Shown: positions 51,882 to 61,915, counted from the stretch's first letter. The stretch: DNA of 64,000 nt from Elusimicrobia bacterium GWA2_61_42 (GCA_001799615.1 MGTU01000027.1:91451-155450); one strand, 5' to 3'. Numbers and translations are program-made. Notes: generated by a model from the sequence alone, not told the origin.

Positions 51882-53330
51882 ATGAAAACAGTCCCTGAAT
51901 GCGGCACACCCCTGAAGAATTTCCTGGAGATCCCCTACGACGAACTCGAGGCGCTGAACCTGGAAGCCGCGGCCGCCGCCGAGAAACTTTCCGCCGCCGA
52001 ACTTGAGAAAAAATACTGCGCCTACCTGCAGGAGGAAAAGCGCCTGAAGGCGGTAACGGTCTGCTTCACCGACATCGAGGGCCGTTTCCACATGCTGGAC
52101 TACGATAAACAGCATTTCCTGCGCGCCAACGACAACCTGACTTTCGACGGTTCTTCCATCCGCGGTTTCTCCGCGCAGAAGGAATCGGATCTGCGCCTCG
52201 GCATAGACTGGGGCAGCATCTTCTGGCTGCCTTCCGACGTTTTCGGCCCGGGCAAGGTGATAATGTTCTGCACCGTCCTCGGCCGCGACAAGACCCCGTA
52301 TGAATCCGATTTCCGCGCCCGCCTGGTCGCCCTGGCGGCCGACATGAAGAAGACGCGCGGCCTGACCGCCAACGTCGCGGCGGAAGTCGAGGGCTTCGTG
52401 GTAAAGGGGCTCAACGCCGAGCAGTCCTACAACGAGGTCACAGGCTTCGAACTGATCTCCACCGGCGGTTACTTCCACTCGCTGCCGCTGGCCCCGCTCA
52501 AGAATTTCATAGACACCGCCGCGGAAGCGCAGCGCGCGATGGGGTTCCGCAACGAGAAAGACCACCCCGAGGTGGCCCCGTCGCAGTTCGAGCTGAATTT
52601 CTCCCACGCCGGCGTGGTGCGCGCCTGCGACCTGGTCCAGCTTTATAAACTGGTCTGCCGCCAGGTGGCCGCCAACATGGGCATGACCGCCACTTTCCTG
52701 CCCAAGCCGGTCTCCGGCGTGAACGGCAGCGGCATGCACCTTAATCTTTCCTTCTCCAAGGGCGGCAGGAACATCTTCCACGAGGCCAAAGGCAAGGACG
52801 GCCTTTCCAAGGCGGCCTGGGAAGTCGTCTCCCGCCTGCTTAACCACGCGCAGGAGTTGTCGCTGATCCTGAATCCCAGCGTGAACGCCTACCGGCGCCT
52901 GGACCCGCATTTCGAGGCGCCCAACCAGATCAAGGTCTCTTCGGTGGACCGCGGCGCGATGATCCGCATCCCGGCCGGCAACGACAGGTCGGCCAGGCTG
53001 GAGATCCGCTCCGTGGCCCCGGACGCCAACCCTTACCTCGCCCTGTACGCGCTGCTGCGCACGGCGCTGGACGGAGAGCCGCTGACCAAGGACGAAGGCA
53101 AGCGCGACCGCATGCGCTACCTGCCGGGCAACATCTACGACGCGCTGCGCCTCTTCCGCGCCAGCGAATTCATGAGGGAGATCCTCGGGACGGCCCCGCA
53201 GGAGAAGTACGCGCTGCATAAACAGGCCGCCGCCGACCGCAGCCCCAGGGAGCTGGGGACCATAGTTAAAACCTCCGAGGTGCTGTTTCACCACGACGTG
53301 ACCACGCAGATGCTCTGGCATAAGTTCTGA
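51882..53330 (+). CDS. glnA: Glutamine synthetase (type I-like)
   Basis: Makes glutamine from glutamate, ammonia and ATP. Visible motifs: LTFDGSSIRGF, AEVEGFVV with metal-binding glutamate, KPVSGVNGSGMHLNLS, and NDRSARLEIRSVAPDANPYLA. The N-terminal 60 residues form an extra helical stretch compared with E. coli GlnA, and the region around NIYDAL has a tyrosine roughly where type I enzymes are adenylylated, but the flanks are not conserved. The length of 482 residues is close to usual. Ammonia released by histidine and purine breakdown would be its natural substrate. A consensus promoter lies upstream. Confidence 0.93.
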   Translation: MKTVPECGTPLKNFLEIPYDELEALNLEAAAAAEKLSAAELEKKYCAYLQEEKRLKAVTVCFTDIEGRFHMLDYDKQHFLRANDNLTFDGSSIRGFSAQKESDLRLGIDWGSIFWLPSDVFGPGKVIMFCTVLGRDKTPYESDFRARLVALAADMKKTRGLTANVAAEVEGFVVKGLNAEQSYNEVTGFELISTGGYFHSLPLAPLKNFIDTAAEAQRAMGFRNEKDHPEVAPSQFELNFSHAGVVRACDLVQLYKLVCRQVAANMGMTATFLPKPVSGVNGSGMHLNLSFSKGGRNIFHEAKGKDGLSKAAWEVVSRLLNHAQELSLILNPSVNAYRRLDPHFEAPNQIKVSSVDRGAMIRIPAGNDRSARLEIRSVAPDANPYLALYALLRTALDGEPLTKDEGKRDRMRYLPGNIYDALRLFRASEFMREILGTAPQEKYALHKQAAADRSPRELGTIVKTSEVLFHHDVTTQMLWHKF

Positions 53331-53361
53331 CCGCCGGGCGGGCCGGAGCCGTAAGGCTTTT

Positions 53362-54663
53362 ATGAACTTAACTTCAGCTGGTTTTCGCGCCGGGCTGGTC
53401 CTGGCGGCGGCGCTGACCCCCGGCCGGCTGGCGGCGGCGTCCTGGACGCTGGCCTCCTACAAGGCCGAGGTGCTGCAAGCCTCCTACGACGTTAAGCGGG
53501 CGGCCGAAGACGAGACGATCTACCGCGGCCAGTACGTTTCCGACCTGGCCGCTTTCTGGCTGCCCTCGGTGCTGGTCAGCGCTTCCGATGCCCCGTACGC
53601 GGCTTCCAACGCTCCCCGCTTAAGGTTCGAGAGCGGCGACGTGACCGCCGGGATCACCGCCCGCCTGAACCTTTACAACAACTTCAAGGACAAGCTAGCG
53701 CTGGATTCCAGCCGGTCGGCCAGCAAGGTCTATTCCTACAGGCTCTGGCAGGAGCGCCAGAAAGCCGCGCTGGCCTCCATGCAGAGCTATTACGGCGTGC
53801 TGCGCAAGAAGCGCCTGCTGGAAGTGGTGCGCAACAGCCTGGCTTCCTACCAGGAGCAGTACGAGAAGGTGGCGCGCTATTATAAGGAGGGCATGAAGAG
53901 CTACTCCGACCTGTTGAAGAGCGAATTGAACGTGCGCTCCAGCCAGCTGTCCGAGGCCTCCTCCGTGGAGAATTACCGCAACTCCATCATGGACCTGAAC
54001 CTCGCGGTTTACCGCCAGCCGGAGGAGGCGGCCGAGCTGGCCGACGAAACTTTTGTTTCCACCGCGGCTTCGGCCGCGGCCGAAAACGACGCGGCTTACG
54101 CCGTGGAACACCGCCCCGAACTGAAGGTCCTCAGGCTGGAGGCGGAGCGGGCCGGCTATGCCTCCCGGAGAGCCTCCCTGGAGCGGCTGCCCGACCTTTC
54201 GATGGACGCCTATTACGACAGGCGCGGCCTGGGCTCCTGGGGCAAGGCGGCGGCCGGCAGCCTCAATCCCAATTATTATCTGAACCTGAGCCTTTCGCTG
54301 TCGCTGGGGCCGGCCACTATTTCCGAGCGGCAGTCGGCTTTCGAAGCCCGTACCGGGCTGGAAAGGGCGCGGCGGGCGCTTTACGAGGCCGAGCTGCAGG
54401 TGCGGCGCGAAGTGGTCTCGGCCGGCCTGGCCCTGGACACGGCGCTTAAGCGCTACGAGGTTTCCAGCCTGGCGGCCGGGCTCTCCAAGGCCAGCCTGGA
54501 GATAGTGAACACCCGGTACGGAGAGGGCCGCTCCGGCATCGTGGAGCTGGCCGAGGCGCAGCGCGACGACCTGCAGGCCGGCAGCGACCTGGCGAACGCC
54601 CTTTACGACCTGCTGCTGGCCCGGGCGGGCTACGACAAAGCGCTGGGCAAACAACTCTGGTAA
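53362..54663 (+). CDS. TolC-family outer-membrane efflux protein
   Basis: A 433-residue protein with a signal peptide (cleavage near LAAASW) and two repeated halves of long amphipathic helices, including QEQYEKVARYYKEGMKSYSDLLKSE-like and ALKRYEVSSLAAGLSKASLE-like stretches typical of OEP domains. It would form the outer-membrane channel of the tripartite pump encoded by the next three genes. Spacing to the MacA-like gene is 21 nt. GlnA lies 31 nt upstream without a strong terminator between them. Confidence 0.87.
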   Translation: MNLTSAGFRAGLVLAAALTPGRLAAASWTLASYKAEVLQASYDVKRAAEDETIYRGQYVSDLAAFWLPSVLVSASDAPYAASNAPRLRFESGDVTAGITARLNLYNNFKDKLALDSSRSASKVYSYRLWQERQKAALASMQSYYGVLRKKRLLEVVRNSLASYQEQYEKVARYYKEGMKSYSDLLKSELNVRSSQLSEASSVENYRNSIMDLNLAVYRQPEEAAELADETFVSTAASAAAENDAAYAVEHRPELKVLRLEAERAGYASRRASLERLPDLSMDAYYDRRGLGSWGKAAAGSLNPNYYLNLSLSLSLGPATISERQSAFEARTGLERARRALYEAELQVRREVVSAGLALDTALKRYEVSSLAAGLSKASLEIVNTRYGEGRSGIVELAEAQRDDLQAGSDLANALYDLLLARAGYDKALGKQLW

Positions 54664-54684
54664 GCGTTCCCATTACGGAGACAT

Positions 54685-55662
54685 ATGAAAAGGTTTAAAA
54701 GCGCGGTGCTGAAAATAACCGTCTACGCGGTCCTGGCCGCGGTACTCGGCGGCGGCGGCTGGTGGGGCTACAAGGTCTACAAGAAGACCTCGGCCGTAGA
54801 GGCCGAAATAGAGAAGGTGGCGGTGGCGCGCGGCGACATCGACGTGAAATTCCAGGACCTCGGCGACCTCTACCCGAAGAACGTGGTGGAGGTTTTTTCC
54901 AAGGTGGGGGGAACGCTGGAGGAAGTGAGCGTGCACGAAGGCGAAGCCGTGCAGAAAGGGGCGCGCGTGGCGCTGGTGCAGCCCGGGCAGAGTTCCGCGG
55001 ACAAATACCTGCCGGTGGAAGTGTTCGCCCCCATAACCGGCACGGTGATGCCCTGCGTCAGCAATAATTATTACGACACGGCCTCCATGGCCAAATCCGG
55101 CCAGCGTATTTCCGGGGTTTACGATTCGGGCTCGCCTACCTGTCTTATGCAGGTGGGCGATATGTCCCGGATGGTGGTGAAGCTCAACGTCAGCGAGATG
55201 GAAGTGCTCAAGCTCAGGAAAGGCATGCCGGTGAAGATCACGGCCGACGCCGTGCCGGGCCCTGAAATGGCCGGGACCATCGACATGATAGCGCCGGTGG
55301 CGGAAAAGGACAACCGCTCCGGGGTAAAGAGTTTCCGGGTGGAAGCGGCCGTGACCAGCCCGCTGGCCGCGATGCGCCCCGGCATGACCGCCCGCATAGA
55401 GGCCGTCATGGCCGAGCGCAGGAACACGCTGAAGATGCCCATTTCCGGCCTTTTCGAAGAGAAGGGCCGCCGCTTCGCTTACCTGGTAGTGCCCGGCGCC
55501 TCCGCCAAAAAAGTGGACGTGGTGATAGGCCTGCGCAACGAGGTGGACGTGGAAGTGCTCAAGGGCCTTAACGCCGGGGACGAGGTTTATTCCGACAAGC
55601 CGCTCAATATCCAGGCCGAGGCCCCGGCCGTAGTCGCCGCGCCGGCCAAGAAAGGCTCATGA
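54685..55662 (+). CDS. MacA/HlyD-type periplasmic adaptor
   Basis: A 325-residue membrane-fusion protein: one N-terminal membrane helix (about 10-28, VYAVLAAVLGGGGWWGYKVY), a lipoyl-like barrel-sandwich region (about 45-130), a short hairpin and beta-barrel domains (about 150-300). Segments such as VVEVFSKVGGTLEEVSVHEG and PVKITADAVPG are family-typical. It would link the inner-membrane ABC transporter to the TolC-like channel. Its stop overlaps the ATPase start (ATGA at 55659). Confidence 0.88.
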   Translation: MKRFKSAVLKITVYAVLAAVLGGGGWWGYKVYKKTSAVEAEIEKVAVARGDIDVKFQDLGDLYPKNVVEVFSKVGGTLEEVSVHEGEAVQKGARVALVQPGQSSADKYLPVEVFAPITGTVMPCVSNNYYDTASMAKSGQRISGVYDSGSPTCLMQVGDMSRMVVKLNVSEMEVLKLRKGMPVKITADAVPGPEMAGTIDMIAPVAEKDNRSGVKSFRVEAAVTSPLAAMRPGMTARIEAVMAERRNTLKMPISGLFEEKGRRFAYLVVPGASAKKVDVVIGLRNEVDVEVLKGLNAGDEVYSDKPLNIQAEAPAVVAAPAKKGS

Positions 55663-56324
55663 TAAAATGCGAAGACCTGCATAAGACCTACCCCCTGGGC
55701 AAAGGCGCCGGCTACCCGGCCGTAAGGGGCGTCAGCTTCCAGGTGCGCGCCGGGGAGTTCACCGCTATCACCGGCCCGTCCGGCTGCGGCAAATCCACGC
55801 TGCTCAATATCCTGGGCTTTCTGGATAACCCGAGCTCCGGGACCTACCTTTTCGACGGCAAGAACGTGGGCGCTTTCGACGACGGCAGGCGCTCCGGCCT
55901 GCGCCTCACCGATATCGGCTTCGTTTTCCAGTCCTTCAACCTGCTGCCGCGTTTTTCGGCGCTCGATAACGTCTGCCTGCCCATGCTTTACGCCGGGGTG
56001 GAGAAGGAAGCCGCCGCGGCCAGGGCGGAGGAGCTGCTGGCGCGGGTAGGCCTGGCCGGCAAGGAGGCCAACAGCCCCATAAAACTTTCCGGCGGCGAAC
56101 GCCAGCGGGTGGGCCTGGCGCGCGCCCTGGCCAACCGCCCGCGGCTGCTGCTGGCCGACGAGCCCACCGGCAATCTCGACTCGAAGAGCGGGGCGGAGAT
56201 CATGCAGCTGCTGCTGGAGCTGCACAAGGGCGGTCTTACCGTTATCATGGTGACCCACGACCAGAGCCTGGCCAAACTGGCTTCCAGGATAGTCAGGATG
56301 AAGGACGGGGTGGTGGAACCATGA
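55659..56324 (+). CDS. MacB/LolD-type ABC transporter ATPase
   Basis: A 221-residue ATPase. Walker A GPSGCGKSTLLN, signature LSGGERQRVGLARAL, Walker B LLLADEPTGNLD and the histidine switch MVTHDQ are all present, and the lengths between them match the MacB/LolD/FtsE group. It powers the permease encoded next, with which its stop overlaps (ATGA at 56321). In E. coli MacB the ATPase and permease are one chain; here they are separate. Confidence 0.94.
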   Translation: MIKCEDLHKTYPLGKGAGYPAVRGVSFQVRAGEFTAITGPSGCGKSTLLNILGFLDNPSSGTYLFDGKNVGAFDDGRRSGLRLTDIGFVFQSFNLLPRFSALDNVCLPMLYAGVEKEAAAARAEELLARVGLAGKEANSPIKLSGGERQRVGLARALANRPRLLLADEPTGNLDSKSGAEIMQLLLELHKGGLTVIMVTHDQSLAKLASRIVRMKDGVVEP

Positions 56325-57613
56325 GGATCTCCGAATCCCTGCGCACCGGCACGCTTGAGATCTTCAACAACAAGCTGCGTTCCTTCCTGAGCTTCCTTTC
56401 CATCTCGGTGGGCGTGATCTCCATCCTTTACAGCATCACGCTGATCTATTCCATCCGCACCCGCACCGCCAAGGCGCTGGAAGTCGCCGGCCCGGGCCGC
56501 ATCGTGGTCAAGATGAAGGACCGCTGGAACTCCAATTCCGACATGGAAAAGAAGCAGGCGCGCGAGGCGCTGACGCTGGAGGACGCGCTGGCCATGGAAA
56601 CCCGCTACCCGGAGCTTTTCATGGTCTCCCCGGTGCTGCGCAAGTGGATAGAGTTTCGCGCGGGCAGCTTCAGCGAGTGGCAGGGCGTGCTGGGCGTGAA
56701 CACCCAGTGGAAAAAGCGCGGCTGGGTCTATTCCCTCAAGGGCAGGTTCATCAACCAGCACGATATCGATACCAGGGCCCGCGTCTGCGTTATCATCATA
56801 GAGGGCGGCTGGCTGAAAAAACCCAAGTGGATAAAGTTCTACGACTGGAAGGACCGCTTCCAGGAGTTCGTAAAACATGACGACATGCTGGGCAAGACCA
56901 TCATGATGGGAGGCAGCCTTTACACCGTGGTCGGCGTCCTTAACGAGCCCCCCATGGAGAAGAACCCCAGGGCCTTCATGGAGGTGGAGTCCTGGTCCCC
57001 CAAGATCCTGGTGCCCATCACCACCGCCCAGCGCTTTCTTTCCGGCTACGGCGAGTCGGAGGGCATAGACCAGATAAACCTGGATACCGGCAAAGAGGTC
57101 ACCATCAACGCCTACAAGGCGCGGGTGGAGAAATTCCTGGCGGCGCGCCACGGCGGGCGGCTTAATTTCCTGGAGATCAAGGATTACCGGGACATCATAA
57201 AGGACAAGCTGGCCGACAAGCAGCGCGACATGTACACCGTGCTGATCATAGGTGCTATCGCCATCCTGGCCGGCGGCATCGGGATAATGAACGTCACGCT
57301 GGCCACTATTTATTCCCGCATCAGGGAGATCGGCATCAGGCGGGCTATCGGCGCCACCCGCGGCGACATCATGGCGCAGTTCGTCATAGAGGCCATGCTG
57401 CTGGGCTTCTTCGGGGGGATCGCCGGCATCATGGTCGGCATGGGCGGTGTGCAGTACCTCGCGTCCAAAGGCAACGAGGACATGATAATGTTCCAGTGGT
57501 GGATGCCGTTCATCTCGGTGATAGCCGCGGTGCTGACCGGCTTCCTGGCCTCGCTGTACCCGGCCTACCAGGCCTCCAAGCTGGACCCGGTGGAATCGCT
57601 GCGCTACGAGTAA
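56321..57613 (+). CDS. MacB-type ABC transporter permease
   Basis: A 430-residue permease with one N-terminal membrane helix (about 20-42), a large periplasmic MacB_PCD domain (about 45-295) and three C-terminal helices of the FtsX type, including GIGIMNVTLATIYSRIREIGIRRAIGAT and SLYPAYQASKLDPVESLRYE. It uses mechanotransmission rather than a substrate tunnel in characterised relatives. Cargo could be a peptide, a lipoprotein or a drug-like compound; nothing nearby identifies it. The gene ends 23 nt before a strong terminator. Confidence 0.93.
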   Translation: MRISESLRTGTLEIFNNKLRSFLSFLSISVGVISILYSITLIYSIRTRTAKALEVAGPGRIVVKMKDRWNSNSDMEKKQAREALTLEDALAMETRYPELFMVSPVLRKWIEFRAGSFSEWQGVLGVNTQWKKRGWVYSLKGRFINQHDIDTRARVCVIIIEGGWLKKPKWIKFYDWKDRFQEFVKHDDMLGKTIMMGGSLYTVVGVLNEPPMEKNPRAFMEVESWSPKILVPITTAQRFLSGYGESEGIDQINLDTGKEVTINAYKARVEKFLAARHGGRLNFLEIKDYRDIIKDKLADKQRDMYTVLIIGAIAILAGGIGIMNVTLATIYSRIREIGIRRAIGATRGDIMAQFVIEAMLLGFFGGIAGIMVGMGGVQYLASKGNEDMIMFQWWMPFISVIAAVLTGFLASLYPAYQASKLDPVESLRYE

Positions 57614-57635
57614 AGCCCCCGGCTTTTGCGGCCAG

Positions 57636-57661
57636 AAGCCCGCGGCCGCGCGGGCTTTTTT
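57636..57661 (+). terminator. Terminator after the efflux operon
   Basis: Nine-bp stem (57636-57644 with 57649-57657), loop GCCG, and six T at 57656-57661. The next gene's candidate -10 begins two bases later. Confidence 0.9.
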
Positions 57662-57662
57662 G

Positions 57663-57668
57663 TATCAT
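57663..57668 (+). promoter_or_regulatory. Candidate -10 for a leaderless glycosyltransferase transcript
   Basis: TATCAT ends 11 nt before the ATG at 57680, directly after the terminator. No ribosome site lies in the short space, and no clear -35 is visible. Confidence 0.35.
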
Positions 57669-57679
57669 ATTGCTACGCT

Positions 57680-59398
57680 ATGGGCAGTAAATACCGCATA
57701 CACGTCATCCTGGGCGCCGCCGCCCTGGTTTTCCACCTCTTCGAAGGCTTCGGCTTCATCAACTCGGCCGCGCCCACCTACGACGAGACCGTCCATCTTT
57801 CCAGCGGCTACTCCTACCTGGCTACGGGCGTCTACCGGATGAACGTGATGGACCACCCGCCTTTGTCGGAAATGCTGTCGGCCCTGCCGCTGCTGGCGCT
57901 GAAGCCGGCCGCCTTCACGGGGCACCCTTATTTCGCCAACCTGATGCCGTACCATTACGGCGATTTGTTCCTGTACCAGAACAACGCTTCGGCGGAGCGG
58001 CTGCTCAACACGGCCCGGCGGTTCACGTTCATAATCTGGACGGCGCTGCTGGCTTTTTTTATCTGGCTGTTCGCGTCGCGGCTGGAATCGCCGCGGGCGG
58101 CGGGCCTCAGCCTGGCGGTTTTCGGCCTGATGCCCGTCTTTATCTCTAACGACGCCCTGATCACCACCGACGCGGCCGCCGCAATATTTTACTTCGCCTC
58201 TTTCGCGCTGGCGTGGCTGTTCACCGCGGTCAAGCCGGTCGAACGGGCGGTAAAAGGGGGCAAAACGGCCGGGTTCCTCGACGAAGCGAAGCTGCGGACC
58301 TGGGCGGCCCTGGCGGGAGCGGCGGCCGGGCTGGGAATGGTTTCCAAGTTCAGCCTGTTCATCGTGCCGCCCCTGGTGGCGGCCTTCTGGATAGCCGACA
58401 ACCTGCGGGCCCCGCGCATGAAACTGCCGCGGCTGCTGGTTTACGTAGGGATCTATTTCGCCGCCTGCCTGCTGGCGGTGGCGCTGGTGTATAAGTTCGA
58501 TCTCGGGCTTTACTTCGACGGGCTTTCGGAGACGCTCAAGCGCCTGGATAAGGGCCGCTCTTCCTTTGTTATGGGGCGCTACACGCTCGAAGGCGTCTGG
58601 TGGTATTTCCCCGCCGCGCTGGCCGTTAAAACCCCGCTGCTGGCGCTTTTCGGGGCCCTGGCGGGGGTATGGCTGACCGTCAAGCGGTTCCGCAAGGATT
58701 ACCTGTGGCTTATCCTGCCGCCCGCCATCTATTTCGCGGCCTCGCTTAACACGAAAGTGCAGATAGGCTACCGCCACATCATGCCCGTGATGCCGTTCGT
58801 AGCGGTGCTGGCGGGGCTGGCCCTGGCGCGCCTGCTGGAAGTGAAAAAAGGCGCCTGGCTGGTCTGCGGTCTGCTGGCCCTGACGGCGGCGTCGGTTTCG
58901 CGCGCGTCGCCGCATTACCTGGCTTATTTCAACGAGCTGGCGGGCGGGCCGGCCGGCGGCTACAAGCTGTTCGTGGATTCCAACCTGGACTGGGGCCAGG
59001 ACGTGAAAGGCGCGGCCGAATACCTCAAAAGCCGCGGCAACCCGCCGGTGATCTTCTCTTATTTCGGGGTGGCGCGGCCCGAAAGCTACGGTATCGACTA
59101 TGTGCCGCTGGGCATAGTCTCCAATATAGAGCTGACCGGGACCGGCGCGCGCGTCTGCGCGATGAAGACCGCACTGCTGGCCGTCTCGGCCACCAACCTG
59201 CAGGGCACTTATTACCCGGACAAAGAAACTTTTACCTGGCTCAAAAGCAGGCGCCCGGCCTTTGTCGCGGGCTACTCCATTTTCGTTTACGACCTGACGG
59301 CGGATAAGGACGGGCTGGAGCGGCTGGCCGCGCTGTTCGACCGCGAGGGCCGCAACGCCGAAGCCGACTGCCTCTATGACGCGGCGGCAAAAAAATAA
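57680..59398 (+). CDS. PMT/ArnT-type membrane glycosyltransferase
   Basis: A 572-residue integral membrane protein. After the first helix, PTYDETVHLSSGYSYL carries the DE pair that serves as catalytic acid in this fold, and MDHPPLSEMLSALPLL is the second family landmark. About eleven hydrophobic segments follow, then a soluble C-terminal region from about residue 440 (DSNLDWGQDVKGAAEYLKSR). It would transfer a sugar from a lipid-linked donor to a protein, lipid or glycan on the outer side of the inner membrane. A longer frame from 57626 runs back into the terminator, so I start at 57680. Confidence 0.85.
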   Translation: MGSKYRIHVILGAAALVFHLFEGFGFINSAAPTYDETVHLSSGYSYLATGVYRMNVMDHPPLSEMLSALPLLALKPAAFTGHPYFANLMPYHYGDLFLYQNNASAERLLNTARRFTFIIWTALLAFFIWLFASRLESPRAAGLSLAVFGLMPVFISNDALITTDAAAAIFYFASFALAWLFTAVKPVERAVKGGKTAGFLDEAKLRTWAALAGAAAGLGMVSKFSLFIVPPLVAAFWIADNLRAPRMKLPRLLVYVGIYFAACLLAVALVYKFDLGLYFDGLSETLKRLDKGRSSFVMGRYTLEGVWWYFPAALAVKTPLLALFGALAGVWLTVKRFRKDYLWLILPPAIYFAASLNTKVQIGYRHIMPVMPFVAVLAGLALARLLEVKKGAWLVCGLLALTAASVSRASPHYLAYFNELAGGPAGGYKLFVDSNLDWGQDVKGAAEYLKSRGNPPVIFSYFGVARPESYGIDYVPLGIVSNIELTGTGARVCAMKTALLAVSATNLQGTYYPDKETFTWLKSRRPAFVAGYSIFVYDLTADKDGLERLAALFDREGRNAEADCLYDAAAKK

Positions 59399-59431
59399 CA
59401 GCCCCGTGAACGGGGCGTAAGCTGGTACACC

Positions 59432-60130
59432 ATGCGTTTTAAAAATATCTTCCTGGCGGCCGCGGCGGCGCTGCTGCTGTCCGGCTGCGGGGCGCAGTAT
59501 TATCTTTACGGGCTTTTCGGGCCCGATCACCATTATTTGGCGGCGGACGGCCCCGCGGCTTCGGTACAGGCCCCGCCGGTACCGGGCTCCCCGGAGGATA
59601 GGAAGGATTTTGAAACGCTGCTGGACTGGCAGGCCAAACGGACAGAAGCGGATTGCGGCCGGGCCAAAGCCCAGGCGACCGCCGATTATGATAAATTTTT
59701 CGGGGATGTTTCGCCTTTCCCGGACCCGCTGCCGCCGGAGGCCTCAAAAATACTTTTCCGGGTCTATTACGACTCCGGCCGCGCGGTCAGCGCGGCCAAG
59801 AAACGCTTCGCCCGCAAGCGCCCTTTCCGCCGGGACAAGGCCATAGAGCCCTGCCTCGGACGCATAGGCGGGCTTGCCTATCCCAGCGGCCACGCTACCA
59901 TGTCGCGGGTATTCGCCCTGCTCCTTTCCGACCTGGCCCCGGCCGCGCGCGGCGCTTTCCTGGCCCGCGCGGACCAGGCCGCGCTTAACCGCGTAATAGG
60001 CGGGGTGCATCACCCGTCCGATATCGAGGCCGGCAAACTGCTGGGCAACGCCATTTACGCCGGGCTGCTGAAAGAACCGGCCTTCCGCGAGGATCTTGAA
60101 AAACTAAAGCCTTTGCTGAAGCCGCAATAG
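59432..60130 (+). CDS. PAP2-family acid phosphatase lipoprotein
   Basis: A 232-residue lipoprotein: LLLSGCGAQ places the lipidated cysteine at C19. The three PAP2/class A acid phosphatase motifs are in order: KRFARKRPF, YPSGHAT and a final SR-x-x-x-x-x-H-x-x-x-D variant, NRVIGGVHHPSDIEAGK. It would remove phosphate from lipids or small molecules in the periplasm. Its partner could be the glycosyltransferase upstream, where a lipid-phosphate product might need recycling; this is inference. A short hairpin at 59401-59416 separates the two genes. Confidence 0.88.
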   Translation: MRFKNIFLAAAAALLLSGCGAQYYLYGLFGPDHHYLAADGPAASVQAPPVPGSPEDRKDFETLLDWQAKRTEADCGRAKAQATADYDKFFGDVSPFPDPLPPEASKILFRVYYDSGRAVSAAKKRFARKRPFRRDKAIEPCLGRIGGLAYPSGHATMSRVFALLLSDLAPAARGAFLARADQAALNRVIGGVHHPSDIEAGKLLGNAIYAGLLKEPAFREDLEKLKPLLKPQ

Positions 60131-60160
60131 CGCCCCGGGTCCTTAAGCAGGGCAAAATAA

Positions 60161-60188
60161 AAAAGGCCGGGAACGTTCCCGGCCTTTT
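60161..60188. terminator. Bidirectional terminator, PAP2 gene and rubredoxin operon
   Basis: A perfect 28-bp palindrome: 12-bp stem (60161-60172 with 60177-60188), loop ACGT, with T-rich tails on both strands. It lies between convergent genes. Confidence 0.92.
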
Positions 60189-60206
60189 CTATTTGTACGC
60201 TGCCGC

Positions 60207-60368
60207 TTAATTTTCTACTTCGAACTCTTCCTTGCCGGCGCCGCAGACGGGGCAGACCCAGGCTTCGGGCAGCTTGTCGAAGGCCGTGCCGGGGGGGATA
60301 TTATTGTCGGGATCCCCGACGGCGGGGTCGTAGACGTAGCTGCAGAGTTTACAGACGTATTTTTTCAT
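60207..60368 (-). CDS. Rubredoxin
   Basis: A 53-residue protein with the two iron-binding motifs CKLCSY and [11 protein letters not shown] and the conserved [10 protein letters not shown] and AWVCP segments. It carries single electrons and probably reduces the superoxide reductase encoded 16 nt upstream, or rubrerythrin. AGGGAG precedes the ATG on the minus strand. It is the last gene of a four-gene oxidative-stress operon. Confidence 0.95.
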   Translation of the reverse strand: MKKYVCKLCSYVYDPAVGDPDNNIPPGTAFDKLPEAWVCPVCGAGKEEFEVEN

Positions 60369-60384
60369 TGTTTTCTCCCTTGGT

Positions 60385-60765
60385 TCAGGCTTTCCACAAC
60401 CCGTGCAGGTTGCAGTATTCCCTGACTTCGATAGTCTTGGGCTGGAAGCACACGCAGAAAACGGCCTCGGGCGCCATGCCGGGCTTCAGGTATTCCCTGA
60501 AAACCTTGCCGTCCGCGATGAGCTCGATCCATTCTATGAAATGTTTCTCTTCCATCGGGTGGGGTATGGAGCCGACCTTGACCTTTATGCCTTTGTCGGT
60601 CTTCTCTATGACGGGCACGTGCTTTTCCTTGGCGGCGTCAGTGGTGTTCTCCACCAGCTCCCGCATGTCCGCTCCGCAGCAGACCAGAACCCCGGGGCCG
60701 CCGTGCAGAACTTCCACTATGTTCCCGCAGGCGTCGCATTTGTAGATCTCTCTTCTTTCAGCCAT
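60385..60765 (-). CDS. Desulfoferrodoxin (class I superoxide reductase)
   Basis: Reduces superoxide to hydrogen peroxide without releasing oxygen. The N-terminal desulforedoxin domain (YKCDACGN and VCCGADM) binds one iron; the catalytic domain has its ligands in [19 protein letters not shown] and EYCNLHGLW. The length of 126 residues is standard for the two-iron class. Its neighbours (rubredoxin downstream, Tpx and rubrerythrin upstream) supply electrons and remove the peroxide. This enzyme is typical of anaerobes and microaerophiles. Confidence 0.96.
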   Translation of the reverse strand: MAERREIYKCDACGNIVEVLHGGPGVLVCCGADMRELVENTTDAAKEKHVPVIEKTDKGIKVKVGSIPHPMEEKHFIEWIELIADGKVFREYLKPGMAPEAVFCVCFQPKTIEVREYCNLHGLWKA

Positions 60766-60785
60766 ATCGTTCCCTCCTTAAGTAT

Positions 60786-61334
<549 letters not shown>

Positions 61335-61342
61335 TATGTCCT

Positions 61343-61915
61343 TTACCAGTTCTCGGCCAGCACTTCAAAGTAGGCTTTGGGGTGGGCGCAGGCCAGGCAG
61401 TTCTCCGGGGCGGCGTCGCCTTCGTGCGTGTAGCCGCAGTTGATGCAGCGCCAGACGGTCTGCTTGTCCTTCTTGAAGGCCTTGCCTTCTTCCAGGTTCT
61501 TGAGGAAGCCGCGGTAGCGCTTCTCGTGCTGGCGCTCGGCCACGGCGATGGATTCGAAAGCCTTGGCCACCGGTTCAAAACCCTCCGCGCGGGCGATCCT
61601 GGCGAAATCCGGGTACATGCTGCCCCATTCGTGCTTCTCGCCGTCGGCGGAAGCCTTCAGGTTGGCCTTGGTGTCGGCGACGACGCCGGCGGGGAAAGTG
61701 GCGGTTATGGTCAGGTCGCCGCCCTCCAGGAACTTGAAGAAGCGCTTGGCGTGCTCTTTTTCCTGGGTGGCCGTCTCTTCGAACGCCATGCTTATCTGCA
61801 CGTAGCCTTCTTTTTTGGCGGCGCTGGCGAAGTAGGTGTAGCGGTTGCGGGCCTGCGATTCGCCCGCGAAAGCGGCAAGCAGGTTGCCTTCGGTCTTGGA
61901 ACCTTTAAGATTCAT
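61343..61915 (-). CDS. Rubrerythrin
   Basis: A 190-residue peroxidase with a four-helix diiron domain (ligands in AGESQARNRY, EETATQEKEHAKRF and AVAERQHEKRY) and a C-terminal rubredoxin-like domain (CINCGYTHEG and CLACAHPKAYFE). It reduces hydrogen peroxide to water. It is the first gene of the rbr-tpx-dfx-rubredoxin operon. GGAGGA precedes the ATG. The 85-bp gap upstream is AT-rich at its far end (near 61985) and may hold the operon promoter, but I could not match both hexamers. Confidence 0.96.
   Translation of the reverse strand: MNLKGSKTEGNLLAAFAGESQARNRYTYFASAAKKEGYVQISMAFEETATQEKEHAKRFFKFLEGGDLTITATFPAGVVADTKANLKASADGEKHEWGSMYPDFARIARAEGFEPVAKAFESIAVAERQHEKRYRGFLKNLEEGKAFKKDKQTVWRCINCGYTHEGDAAPENCLACAHPKAYFEVLAENW

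Noticed and set aside
59401-59416. Hairpin between the glycosyltransferase and PAP2 genes as a terminator
   Set aside because: The six-bp stem is good, but on the plus strand it is followed by TAAGCTGG with no T-run. The T-rich side faces the minus strand, where no gene ends.
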